Below, piece after piece: positions 1 to 10,753 of a stretch of 64,000 bases of DNA. The DNA lies in the NCBI GenBank assembly GCA_030562195.1, contig CM060202.1, positions 19,888,317-19,952,316 of the forward strand, given 5' to 3'. Under the pieces are notes generated by a model. That model saw only the letters and a program-made list of their open reading frames with translations. It was not told the origin of the DNA and did no database searches. How positions within the stretch are numbered: position 1 is the stretch's first letter; every line of letters starts with the position of its first letter. A program made the translations under genes and the position numbers. Source of the stretch: Nipponacmea schrenckii (lineage: Eukaryota; Mollusca; Gastropoda; Lottiidae).

Positions 1-742
1 TAACGTTTTGTTAGTTATTGCCCTTGACTTAGTAAGATAGCATCAAAATGTTATTGTGGGTGCAATAGAAGCTACAATTTTCAATTGATTTTGATGAAAC
101 TTGGTGTGTCCATAAGACTCAAAACTTAAATTTGACAATCTTTTTGATGAACAGTTTTTGAGTTATTGTCCTTGACCTAGTAAAATCTTGTCAAAATTTT
201 AATGTTGATGCAATAAATCCTCCAATTTTCAAAGGATTTTGATGAAACTTGGTGTGAGCATTGGAATTGATTAGACCTCAGTCAAGTTTGAATTTGACAG
301 TTTTTCGATGAACAGTTTTGAGATATTGCCCTTGACTTAGTGAAATTACGTCAAAATTCTATTGTGGTTGCAATAAGAGGCTTTAATTTTCAAAGGAATT
401 TGATGGAACTTGGTGTGAGCATCAGAATTATAAGACATTAGTTTGAATTTCCGACTTTTTTAATGAATGGTTTTTGAGATTTTGCCCTTGACTTCGTAAA
501 ATTGTGTCAAAAATGTTTGTGGGTGTAAAATAATCTACAATGTTTTAATAGATTTGATGAAATTTGGTATGATTATTGAAATAGAAAAGATGTTGGTCAA
601 GTTTGAATTTTTACTTTTTTTTTAGGTTTAGCCCTTGACTTCAATATTCATTCAGTGAATGTTTTTTTAGTCATTGCTCAATTTATTTTTCAAATTCAAT
701 GATGCCAGTGGGCGTATGTTACCTTGCCTGGCAAGCTATCTT
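1..742 (-). mobile_element. Pearl-like non-autonomous element, partial, reversed
   Basis: About five degenerate tandem units of roughly 130-150 bp, each carrying a version of TTTTGATGAAACTTGGTGTG followed by TTGCCCTTGACTTAGTAAA. The same core, in the other orientation, makes up the elements at 17.5 and 36.2 kb. The right edge (709-742) holds GTGGGCGTATG and TTGCCTGGCAAGC, the reverse complement of the left end of the 17.5-kb copy. The other end lies outside the window. The plan of tandem core plus conserved ends matches the pearl elements described in bivalves. The family name is inferred from structure. Confidence 0.6.
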
Positions 743-1258
743 TTAATATGTAATTGTATTTTTAACTAACAGATCTAATGTATAATAAAAATTGTGTGTA
801 TCAACAATTTTCAGTCAGGTAGGCCTACACTATAATCCAATTAATAAAGTTTCCATTAATGAAATGAATTGAACTGTAGGAAAGAGATGAATTTGACAGA
901 TCTTTAACAAACAATAAATAATTTATAAAATATTTCAGTTGTGAATATTTCAGTTATTAAAAAAAGCTAAGAAATAATAAAATATGTCTTGTGTTTGTAT
1001 ATCCATGGAATTCAGATGAAATAAAATCGTATTGTATTCTTCATACTTGTAACACTTTCTGATGATTATCTATAAGACCTTGGTTGATTTACAGATTCAC
1101 ATCTTTAAGTGAGTAAATTGATTGATCGTTAATCATTTTGTGTTCAAATTGTCAAAAGATACCAAAATCCTGATGCATATATGCTATTGAAATAGGAGCA
1201 AGTAAGGAGGCCAATTGCTGGGGGTGAAAACCGAATCCCATCCCCTTCGCCAAATCAA
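743..1258 (+). pseudogene. Ig-family copy A: 3' flank remnant only
   Basis: This stretch aligns closely with the sequence after the stop codon of copy C (19150-19701). Shared landmarks are AACAGATCTAATRTA, CAGTCAGGTAGGCCTACACT, the polyadenylation-type AATAATAAAATATG near 970 and CCGAATCCCATCCCCTTCG near 1240. No coding exon of copy A is present. The pearl-like element directly to the left replaces whatever preceded it. It shows that at least one more plus-strand family member stood upstream of B. Confidence 0.7.
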
Positions 1259-2305
1259 ATTAATAATAAGTATTAATAATTACCGGTGAAATGTGATTGA
1301 CGATACTGAATTATATCGCTGACACAGCAGAACAAAATGCTACAATATTAGATGTTTTGCCCTTAACCGGGAGTAAAGTCCTATAACGCTTAAATAATGA
1401 CGTGATTGATCTAGTTATTTATAAGACTACTGTGCACTAGACACTAGACTGTAAGATAATAAAGGGACGTAACTATATTAATCTTCAAAATATATTAAGA
1501 CCACATATATTCATATGTGTGTGGCTATGAATATTACAGGTATCAGAATTTGTTCCTTCCTTGCAGAGGATTCATAGAGGTACCTAATCGCTTTACAGGC
1601 GATTACATTTTGAGCTATTCCAGTGCAACAAAAGACAATGATCCGACCCAGCGTTAGAGGGAAATATTAGTTAATTATGATTCACTCATATGCCGTTATG
1701 TCTTCAATAATTAGGATATATTTGCTGTCACTATTGATAAACTTAATTCTTTAAATGTATTCACCTGCCATATTCTACTATCAACCTCATTGCTTTGCTA
1801 ATTTGTATCAATACTCTATGAAGACAAACACCTTCCGACTCTATATGATGCCGAGGGAAGGAATATCGATTTAGAGAATATCAATAAGATATCAGACATT
1901 CTGCGTGTAGGAATTATTAAGTATAGGTCAAGTTGACCTTCTTACTACTCTTCATTTTACACTTCAGTCATCTCGACAAAAAGGATATTCTGACATGGTT
2001 TTAAGAAAATTATTATGAATTGTTTATGTTACAAGAATGATAACAATTAATACACAAATTATAGTTTTTCTACAACATTCTTAAACCATTAATGTTACTT
2101 AGGACACCAATTGTGCCATCAGATTTAACCACTCAACGTTACATATTAACCTAATATGGATATTCCGTTTCACCAAATGATAAGGAGGAATTAAAGGATT
2201 TTAAAATGGTTTTGCAAAATTAAATGCTAGTATGTTGCAGTTATCGTCGATAGGAATTTTACTGAGATTGCTGTTGATAGAAATCGAGTAAAAACCGAAA
2301 TCAAA
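1259..2305 (+). other. Upstream region of copy B, no gene seen
   Basis: No coding potential. The segment around 1690-2160 is a diverged duplicate of 13140-13960 upstream of copy C, with shared phrases such as CTTAATTCTTTAAATGTATT and GTATAGGTCAAG. It therefore belongs to the duplicated B/C block. No convincing TATA box was found close to the ATG of B. Confidence 0.5.
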
Positions 2306-2469
2306 ATGAAGTTATATTTACCAGTATTTTGTTTGATCAATCTGATTACAGGTAAGTTACGTAACATATTTCTTTACCTATACATATAGTGGTACATGAA
2401 ATTTGAATTTTAGTGGATTAAAAGTTAAAATCATAAATAGGTGGAATATGTGAAGAAGCATCGACAAGT

Positions 2470-3765
2470 TTATTTTTGGTGATTACGGGTAAGTAACATT
2501 GAATAGTCATACATACAAAAGAAAACAAGTTGATATATGGTGATTACAAGTAAGTAACATTTAACAATATATAGTCAAACATACAATAGAAGACAAGTTG
2601 ATATTTGGTGATACAAGTAAGTAACATTGAACAATATATAGTTATACATACAATAGAAAACATGTTGATATTTGGTGATTACAGGTAAGCAACATTGAAC
2701 AATATATAGTCATACATACAATAGAAGACAAGTTGATATTTGGTGATTACAGGTAAGCAACATTGAACAATATATAGTCATTCATACAATAGAAGACAAG
2801 TTGATATTTGGTGATTACAAGTAAGTAACATTGAACAATATATAGTCATACATAAAATAGAAAACAAGTTGATATATGGTAATTACAAGTAAGTAACATT
2901 GAACAATATATAGTCATACACACAATAGAAAACAAGTTGATATATGGTGATTACAGGTAAGTAACATTGAACAATATATAGTCATATACACAATAGAAGA
3001 GAAGTTGATATATGATCGTTACAGGAAAGTAACATTGAACAATATATAGTCATACATACAATAGAAGACAAGTTGATATATGATGATTACAGGTAAGTAA
3101 CATTTAACAATATATAGTCAAACATACAATAGACGACAAGTTGATATATGATGATTACAGGTAAGTAACATTGAACAATATATAGTCATACATACAATAG
3201 AAAACAAGTTGATATTTGTTGATTACAGGTAAGTAACATTGAACAATATATAGTCATACACACAATAGAAAATAAGTTGATATTTGGTGATTACGGGTAA
3301 GTAACAATGAACAATATATAGTCATACATACAATAGAAGACAAGTTGATATATGGTGATTACAGGTAAGTAACAATGAACAATATAAAGTCATACATACA
3401 ATAGAAGACACGTTGATATTTGGTGATTACGGGTAAGTAACACTGAACAATATATAGTCATACATACAATAGAGGACAAGTTGATATTTGGTGATTACAA
3501 GTAAGTAACATTGAACAATACATAGTCATACATACAATAGAAAACAAGTTGATATATGATGATTACAGGTAAGTAACATTGAACAATATATAGTCATTCA
3601 TACAATAGAGGACAAGCTGATATTTGGTGATTACAAGTAAGTAACATTGAACAATACATAGTCATACATACAATAGAAAACAAGTTGATATATGATGATT
3701 ACAGGTAAGTAACATTGAACAATACATATTCATACATACAATAGAAAACAATTTGAAATATGATG
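2470..3765 (+). repeat. 68-bp minisatellite repeating a splice donor, intron 1 of copy B
   Basis: About 19 head-to-tail copies of a unit near 68 bp. Each contains GATTACAGGTAAGTAACATT, then ACAATATATAGTCATACATA, then a variant of GACAAGTTGATATTTGGT. GATTACAG/GTAAGT copies the exon 1/intron 1 junction of the gene (CTGATTACAG/GTAAGTTACG at 2342). Some units have drifted to ACAAGTAAG or ACGGGTAAG. The last unit decays into GATGATATATTTCAG, which is the acceptor of the Ig exon. Intron 1 of copy C has no such array. Confidence 0.9.
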
Positions 3766-4175
3766 ATATATTTCAGGTCTAAAAGCTGTTCGATTTGACA
3801 TCAAGTACCAATATCCAGGCTGGAGAACCAAATTTAACTGTTAGATGTCAACCAACTACTGTTGAAAATGTTACTTCTGTTGATCGGATAGAAATATTTA
3901 GAAGGAGAGAAAGTGTTAAATAGATAGAGCAGAAGTTTAGAAATATTGAAGCAGAGAAAGAAGCAGAATTGGGGACCGGATTAACCAGCCTAAATATACA
4001 GTAACAGGTTCTCTAACATCTAATATTTCAACATCATTTCTACAGATTGTTATAAAGGATCCTTATAGTAATGATACTGAAATTTATCGATGTCAATTTA
4101 TTGAAGGAAATAGTAATGAATTTTCCTATATAAGTTCATCATCACTCGATGTAATCGTACAAGGTAACGGTTTAA

Positions 4176-4665
4176 AGAGGCCCAGGCTTGATTTTTATGG
4201 GTCGTTTTGGGCCTTTGTTACATTTAAACAGTCCTCAGAAATACTCAAGCTCTAAGAAAATCGCAAAATACCTTGAAATATACCTCAATCAAAAAATTTC
4301 ACTTTTCATTTTTTGTCCGTGCTGTACGCGGCTGGTCTCCAGTCAGTCTGAAAATTGTGTGTCCTGTTGACAAAGTCTACAATTGAAAAATGCGTTGTAG
4401 TCTGTCATATAGATGACCGCTATTGCACGACGGGAAGGATAACTCTTTGATTATCAAGACGAACCGTTTTCCAATATGGCGGGACGTTCGTAATTTCTTA
4501 GGACATTATGATTTTTCAAACACGGATAATTATGGATACACATGGATTTGAAGGCTCAAATTTCACAAGTAAGCTCTGTAGACTATTTCTGATTAGCTAA
4601 CCAAAAGATTTCATGTGTTTGAGGCTGTCGGATGATTGTCCGAAGCAAATAAAGCCTGGGCTCCT
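4176..4665. mobile_element. TTAA-flanked MITE (piggyBac-type signature)
   Basis: A 490-bp non-coding element with inverted ends AGAGGCCCAGGCTT (left) and AAGCCTGGGCTCCT (right), 12 of 14 positions matching. It is flanked by TTAA at 4172-4175 and 4666-4669. TTAA duplication is the hallmark of piggyBac-type insertion, so the assignment is by signature only. It sits 8 nt inside the intron after the Ig-exon donor of copy B. The 60-codon open frame inside it has no recognisable content. A short relic of the same end lies at 38673-38706. Confidence 0.7.
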
Positions 4666-5771
4666 TTAATCATTTTTTTTATATTACATATTGTTTTCAG
4701 TTTGGAGTGTCTGGAGGAGGACCATCACCTCAAAATTCCATTTCTGTCGCATTTCAATAAGGCTCTGTCTTTTGTTCATGTATTTGTATGTAGTTGTTAA
4801 TGAATTATCCTTAAGAAATCATAGGAAACTTCTTTTTGCTATTTACAGATCCTGTTGATGAAGCTGTTATCAATTCGGGTATGTAATGTAACCGTTATTA
4901 TCATAGTAGTAAGTCTACGTCGACCATAGAATTATTAATGAATCAATTTCGTTAACTTGTCTTGTCATTGTCTCAGTCTGTTTGTATTTTATATAGTCCT
5001 GATTAAATCTTTTGAAAACGTTTTGTTACTTACAGATCCTAGAGGAGAAGCTGTTATCAATTCAGGTTTGCAATCATACTTTTATTATCACTGTATTGAA
5101 GGGATATAATTTTAGTTCTCAAAAATGGTCTATATGACTTTACATTCATCAGTGAAATCACCTGGTGTTATAAAGTAACAGAATCCCTTAAAATCTGGAA
5201 AACTCACAAACCTAAAGTCATTTTTATTATCACTGTATTAAGGTTACGTCGAAAAAAAAACATTTATTATGTTTCCTGGAGCTTTTTGTTAAATTAACAT
5301 TGCCTCAGTCTATGACACGGTTTATTATGTGGAGCTTTGTGGTAAAATGGTAAATGTTTTTAGTCTAAGTCATTTTAAATGATTTTGGACTTCTTTAACA
5401 TCGATAAACCACAGACTTATTTGAAATTATACCGAATTGTAAAGATTGTGATCATGTATCAAGACATGGTTGCCTCTTCAGTGTATTTTCCATCTTTATT
5501 TCTATTTTTAATCCTGTAAAAACCCATAAATTTCAACTTTTAAATCTATTCATATTGTTTAGATTCTCTCTTATTTTACAGGGCCGGTGCTTTTTCTTAT
5601 AAGTTCTTCGTTATTCAGCTTTATTCTATAAGTCGTATACTTCGTCTAATCGATTTGATGTATTAATATGTAGCCTGTGTAATTATGTATTATTAGCCTA
5701 ATATGTATTTGTACTACTTATTTTACATGATATTTTTCTTATTAAAACTTTTCATTTAAAAAAAAAATACT

Positions 5772-5838
5772 ACGAAATAATAAAATATAAAATACGACTT
5801 TAAGGAAACTTGAATTGAGATGAAATAAATTCCCAGAT
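5772..5838. repeat. 67-bp target-site duplication, left copy
   Basis: Matches 10687-10753 over 67 positions with two mismatches seen by eye. It begins ACGAAATAATAAAA and ends AAATTCCCAGAT. The sequence resembles the 3' flank of copies A and C (AAGAAATAATAAAATATG), so the LINE landed downstream of copy B. Its last base abuts the poly-T (poly-A on the minus strand) of the LINE. Confidence 0.85.
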
Positions 5839-5944
5839 TTTTTTTTTTTTTGATTTTTTTATAAATATTTATTCAAAAGAATATCACTCTACAATATTAT
5901 GAATACATGACAAGTAAAACATAAAAATACTGCATGCACATCTA

Positions 5945-8900
5945 TCACAAATAATTAAGAGAAGTCAATTTCAATCTCATTATCACAGTTAATAGAAATA
6001 AATGTTTAAAATTTAAAAGAGATAAAAATGTAGCTGACCCATATCTGGATTTTAAGTAATTTAGATGTGTTGAAAGAATTTTTAAAAACAATGGAAAAGG
6101 ATCCAAAACTTTGTAATGAGATAAAAAATAAAGCCTTCTTTTTACCAATGTTAATCGTACAGAAGAAAATAATAAAATCAAAAACAAATTGTGTTCACTT
6201 TTAGGTACAAAATAGCCAAAAATCATCCACTGACGAAATTCTTCTGTTTGAAAGCCTCTATTTAATAGCAATGTAGTGATTACATCTTTAAATATATCTA
6301 TGAAAAAGGCAAAGGATGGACAATCAAGGAGCATATGTGGCAGAGATTCATTACTATTACTAGTACATAATTTGCAAACAGGACTATCTATAATATTACA
6401 TATAAACTTACGATCATTTGTCCAAATAATATTATGTACAATACAAAAATCATTTGATATCATTTCGGAGCTTTTCTTTGAATAGAATACAGTTTTCCAA
6501 ACTCGACTGAAATTTATATCATATACTTTACCCTCCCAGTATGCAAGTGCAGCCGGTTCAACAAACAAAAAGGACCTTAATAAACAATAAGCAGTTTTGG
6601 CTGTGAAAGAGGATACACGGTATTCTTGAGAACAAACTTCAACATAAAAATCAGTATATTCAGATAAAGTCCTTAATTCAGATTTAATCAGTCTGGACCA
6701 AGTGACAGGTATCCCTTCACATATTAAATCATAATACTTTGAAACTGTTTCAGTATTTGAATCAGGGAAGCGGACATTAAATCTTTTCACAACTGCTGCC
6801 TTTGACAAGAAACCGGGTGAAGAAATACTTAAAATATCACTTATCTTTGTAAAACCAATATCAATAAAATATGACCTATAATCACTGACACACTTGCGAA
6901 GTAAAATATGTGGATTACCAAATATTAGTTGATTAATAATAAAATCATAATTATCATTGATTACTCTAGAATTATCATTAACTTTATCCCAGGCAGAAAG
7001 GATCTCACGGTGGAATGTAGGCATACCGACTAAACTCCTGGAATCATACCGGATAAACAGTAATTCTTTAAATAAATTCATAGATTCATAACATTTTAAA
7101 AAATGGGTCATAAAATCCTTCCACGATGAATCAACATCAGGATCCAAAAACTTACTGAGCCAATTTAATCTGAAGGAATCACGACGACATGTAATATCAG
7201 GAATGTTTAATCCACCTTGAGATCTTTCTCCCAAAATAGTCGACGACTTAATCATAGGAACTTTATTCTCACCCAAAAGAAATTTTCTAATCAAACCATT
7301 CAAGGAGCTACAAGCCCATTCAGGTATACTAATTATTCTTAAAGGATACCAAAGCAGGGACAGACACAAAGATTGAAGAATAACAGCTTTACCAACTTTA
7401 ACTTACTTTAACGCAACTTTTGATGTCATTATACAAAATCTTAATATATTTACAAAAATTAACACCAAAACCCATTGATTTAATAACAGTAAAAAGGTAT
7501 TCGTGAGAGACCATGTCGAAAGCCTTCTGGGCATCAATTTTGAGCAGATATAGGGGCAAGTTCTCAAGATTAACATAATCTATAACATCGCGTATTGCAG
7601 CAACATTGAAGGATATGTCTCGATTTGGCACACAAGATGTTTGATCCCTTGAAATAATTTCCGATACAACCATTTTTAAACGCAAAGCAATACAGCGAGA
7701 CCAAATTTTGTAATCTACGTTAAGTAGACTTATAGGCCTATAATTTATAGAACAGTTCTAGCACCTTTATTCTTGTAAAAAATTGAAATAACCCCACGTT
7801 TCATGGAAGGGGGTAGTTGATCACTATTAATTACTTCTTGAATAACTTTTAGAAAACAACCCCCCAGTAGCTCCCAAAAGCTAATGTAGAATTCAACGGT
7901 CAGCCCATCTAAGCCAGGTGACTTATTTCTGGACATTCCATTAAGTGCAGTGAAAAGTTCATTCTTAGTTAATGCCTCATCACACCAAGTGGCTGAATCG
8001 GGATCAAGGTGGAAATTGCACAATGACTCTACGGTTGTTTCATCATCAGGGACCCTGATATCCTTCGTATACAGATCAGAATAAAAAGAACGAGCTGTAG
8101 TTACAATATCGAGTGAATCGGACACAATTTCTCCATCAGAATTAATCAGCTCTTTTACCAAACGAGATTCTTGTTTCTGTTTCTCTAGACGAAGAAAAAA
8201 TAATGTACATCTTTCAGAATCAAGCAAATCACTGACTTTTGAACGTAAAATAGCACCTTGACAAAGATGCCTCTCATAGGATTCTAATTCTGATTCTAAA
8301 TCGCTTAAATAAGCTGGGTCGTAAGCTAAATCTTTCGCAGCACGGTTATACACCACATGTAAACGTTTTTGAAGTACTTGATACTCGTCACGACTTCTGG
8401 CTACCTTCGCAGCTGAAAATGCAACAGTTTTCGTTTTAATAGTATATTTTAAATTGTCCCACCATTGTAATACACCCGTCAAAAATAGAGGGCACTCAAG
8501 CGCAGTATCGACAGTCTTTTTAACCAAATTACGATAATCACCATCAGAAAGTAGGGTGTTATTAAAGATCCAACTGCCCGGGCCTCTATCGGTCGATTTA
8601 AAATTTAGATTCAGAGTAATAAAACTATGATCGCTCACACTAGTATGATAAATAGATGAATATGCAAGATACCTCTCTAGTCTCGGCGAACAGAAAAAAA
8701 TAATCAAGACGAGATTGCTTAAGAACATTATTAACCAGCTGTTTCCTAGTAAAAGCATATTTATTCGGATGAAAATACCTCCAACAATCTGTCAAGTTCG
8801 TCCTATCAGCAAAAGAAGGCAAACCTACGGAACGATCACCATACGACGAGAGTGTTACAGATCTGTCAAGAAAGGAATCCATGACGTCATTAAAATAACC

Positions 8901-9335
8901 ACACAACAATACGTTACTCAAATCTGAAATTCTCTTTTCAACATCACGCATAAATTCACATCTTTCCGAAATCCCATTTGGGGCATAAATACACAATATG
9001 TTAAAGGAAACCGAGCCATCATCAAACACACATTGAACTAATCGACCACCAGGAGCAGAAAATACACACTGCACACAGCTCGTAAATTTCTTTGAAACAA
9101 GGATAGCGCACTCATTAGAGGAATGACGTTGATCACACGAGAAAAATATACTACCTTCCCATATATGTTTGTACTCTTGAATGAAGTTTTGGTAGCAGAA
9201 TGTTTCCTGTATACACAATATTCCGCAATACAATGATCTAGAAACAGCAAAAATGTTCTTCATCTTAGTTACGCTCCGTAATCTACGAGCATTTACCGAT
9301 AGAACTATCATGATTATAGAAAAGGACAAAAACAT
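5945..9335 (-). pseudogene. LINE ORF2: APE endonuclease / reverse transcriptase, frameshifted with RT core deleted
   Basis: ORF2 starts at ATG 9333-9335, one base after the ORF1 stop. The endonuclease runs from 9335 to about 8600: SVNARRLRS, then LCIQETF with the catalytic Glu, then LLCGYFND where the usual Asp of GDFN has become Tyr, then SRLDYF and VSDHS. A shift at the A-run near 8695 changes frame. The RT begins with NKSPGLDGLTVEFY near 7930, shifts again near 7745, and continues as NYRPISLLNVDYKI and motif A DAQKAFDMVSHEY to 7398. Motifs B to D, including the YADD box, are missing. The sequence jumps between two GTTAAAG copies near 7390-7405 to the C-terminal part. That part ends with the zinc-binding segment CKLCTSNSNESLPHMLLDCP and a TGA at 5945. 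It is dead as an enzyme. Confidence 0.85.
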
Positions 9336-9336
9336 G

Positions 9337-10480
9337 TTATTTGGAAGACGCTACCTTTAATTTCTCTGGATTAAGAGACTTTCTTCTACCTCTAGTTTTA
9401 GCTATGGATGTCTTAGATCTTAGTTTACTATTTCTAGACTTGCGCCATTCAATTGACAATACCGAATCATCCTCACTATGAATGTCCTGATCTTTTGTAC
9501 AAAGAGTGTCATTTGTATAGTCCATCGTGTCTTGAGAGTCAACATTAACCTGGGTAAAATCACTAGCCAAATCATCATCATTTTCAACAACAGAATTATC
9601 GTCAGTGTTTCTATCAGTATTTAAAGAATAATCTATAGGCCTATCAACATTATCAACAAAATTAGATCCATCATTATCTATAACATCACCAGATTCAACA
9701 TTCTCAACAACCTTATAATTAACATCAGACCGCTGAATCGGAGAGGGTGCATTTACCATATTAGTCACGCCAACAGCACCAACGGTACAATAACAATCTA
9801 ATACTGATTTAGAACACATTTTACATTTGCGAGATGGACAGTTCCTACGTATGTGACCATTTAATCCACATTCACGACAGGAACGTGTCGGGCAGTTTGC
9901 ATTCAAATGCTCAGGTGACAGGCAAGTAAAGCACACCTTCTCCTGATTATCATGACGAACTCTGAAATATTCAACACCTTCTGTGGTCTCAAAAGCAACA
10001 GAATATGGAAGTGAAGAAACACCCGGAGGGAAATTAACTCTCATATACCTTGTTCCATCGAATATATCTTCATTTTCATATTTTCTCCTATGTATTGGCC
10101 CAACAAGTTCAACGTTCCATTTCTCCAATTTACTGCAAATGTCTTCATTAGGAAGATAAATGCATAAAAGAAACAATTTTAATTCGGGTGGCAACGTAAT
10201 TAATTAGCACTGGTTCGTCATTGATAGTACATTGAGATTCTACCAGGAGTTTGGCACTCTCCTCATCAGCCAAAGACACCTCATACTTATCACCAGATCT
10301 TGGTACACACGACAGGACGGCATCATCACCACAAATAGTTCTGACAGATTTTATAACATCGACAGCAGTTGTAGTTAATTTATTATTGACAGTTATTATT
10401 GTCGTTGCTTCTTTTGAAAATAAAGGTTTTGAAGACTGCACAGTCAAACGAGCTCGGTGGCCCGATTGATTTTCGGTCAT
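9337..10480 (-). pseudogene. LINE ORF1: zinc-knuckle RNA-binding protein, frameshifted
   Basis: ATG at 10478-10480 (MTENQSGHRARLTV) and TAA at 9337-9339. The frame breaks once, between about 10150 and 10194, separating a 110-residue N-terminal part from the rest. The second part has DGTRYMRVNFPPGVSSLPYS, then two perfect C-X2-C-X4-H-X4-C knuckles, CFTCLSPEHLNANC and CRECGLNGHIRRNC, and a decayed third, CKMCSKSVLDCYC. An acidic, Asp/Asn-rich stretch follows, then a basic C-terminus. ORF1 proteins of this type bind the element RNA. The stop and the ORF2 start are arranged as TAACATG. Confidence 0.8.
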
Positions 10481-10686
10481 TGTTTACAATGGGGCAAAGG
10501 CCCCAAAATAAAGAGATCGAACAGATATTTTCAGTTAATACAGGTAAAATATGAATCAGTAATCAAAATACCACCAATAAACACAACACGAACTTACAGC
10601 GTCAGTTTTGATCGTGAATCATAAGAAGATTTTGTAAACGTAAACAAAAACACTTCCTACTCATTCGAACAACATTCGGCTTTTTC

Positions 10687-10753
10687 ACGAAATAATAAAA
10701 CATAAAATACGACTTTAAGAAAACTTGAATTGAGATGAAATAAATTCCCAGAT
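10687..10753. repeat. 67-bp target-site duplication, right copy
   Basis: Partner of 5772-5838. The pre-insertion sequence continues to the right as GTTGTGATTTGGTC. Confidence 0.85.

Larger units (their letters stand above)
2306..5631 (+). pseudogene. Ig-family copy B: single-Ig surface protein, broken
   Basis: Exon model: signal exon 2306-2351 (MKLYLPVFCLINLIT, phase-1 donor GTAAGT), Ig exon 3777-4163, stalk mini-exons 4849-4878 (DPVDEAVINS) and 5036-5065 (DPRGEAVINS), and last exon 5582-5631 (GPVLFLISSSLFSFIL then TAA). All exons are phase 1-1 and each has an AG/GT pair. The Ig exon is damaged. Compared with D it has lost 5 nt near 3800, it has an in-frame TAG near 3920 (GTTAAATAG), and it lacks one base near 3990. 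The protein would have been secreted, with one Ig domain, a short stalk and a purely hydrophobic C-terminus, perhaps a GPI signal. Intron 1 is filled by a minisatellite, intron 2 carries a MITE, and the 3' flank is split by a LINE. Confidence that it is a family member is high; that it is non-functional, moderate to high. Confidence 0.75.
5839..10686 (-). mobile_element. Tx1/L1-like non-LTR retrotransposon, 4.85 kb, defective
   Basis: Minus-strand LINE bounded by the 67-bp duplication. The 3' end (low coordinates) finishes in a T-rich run at 5838-5857, meaning a poly-A tail on the element strand. The 5' untranslated part lies at about 10481-10686, then ORF1 and ORF2. Both frames are broken and the RT core is deleted, so the copy cannot mobilise itself. 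Assignment to the L1/Tx1 group rests on ORF1 with paired CCHC knuckles and ORF2 with an APE-type endonuclease followed by an RT containing NYRPISLLNVDYKI. I could not name a family. Confidence 0.8.

Noticed and set aside
2470..3765. CRISPR-like direct repeats
   Set aside because: Units are contiguous and diverge as a whole, there are no unique spacers, and the context is a eukaryotic intron.
4188..4370. 60-codon frame in intron 2 of copy B
   Set aside because: Entirely inside the MITE; not conserved in the related fragment at 38.67 kb.
4680..4760. Remnant of a second Ig exon in copy B (after TTGTTTTCAG at about 4700)
   Set aside because: The sequence after the acceptor does not align with Ig2 of D-F and has an early stop. 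The single-Ig model is supported by copy C.
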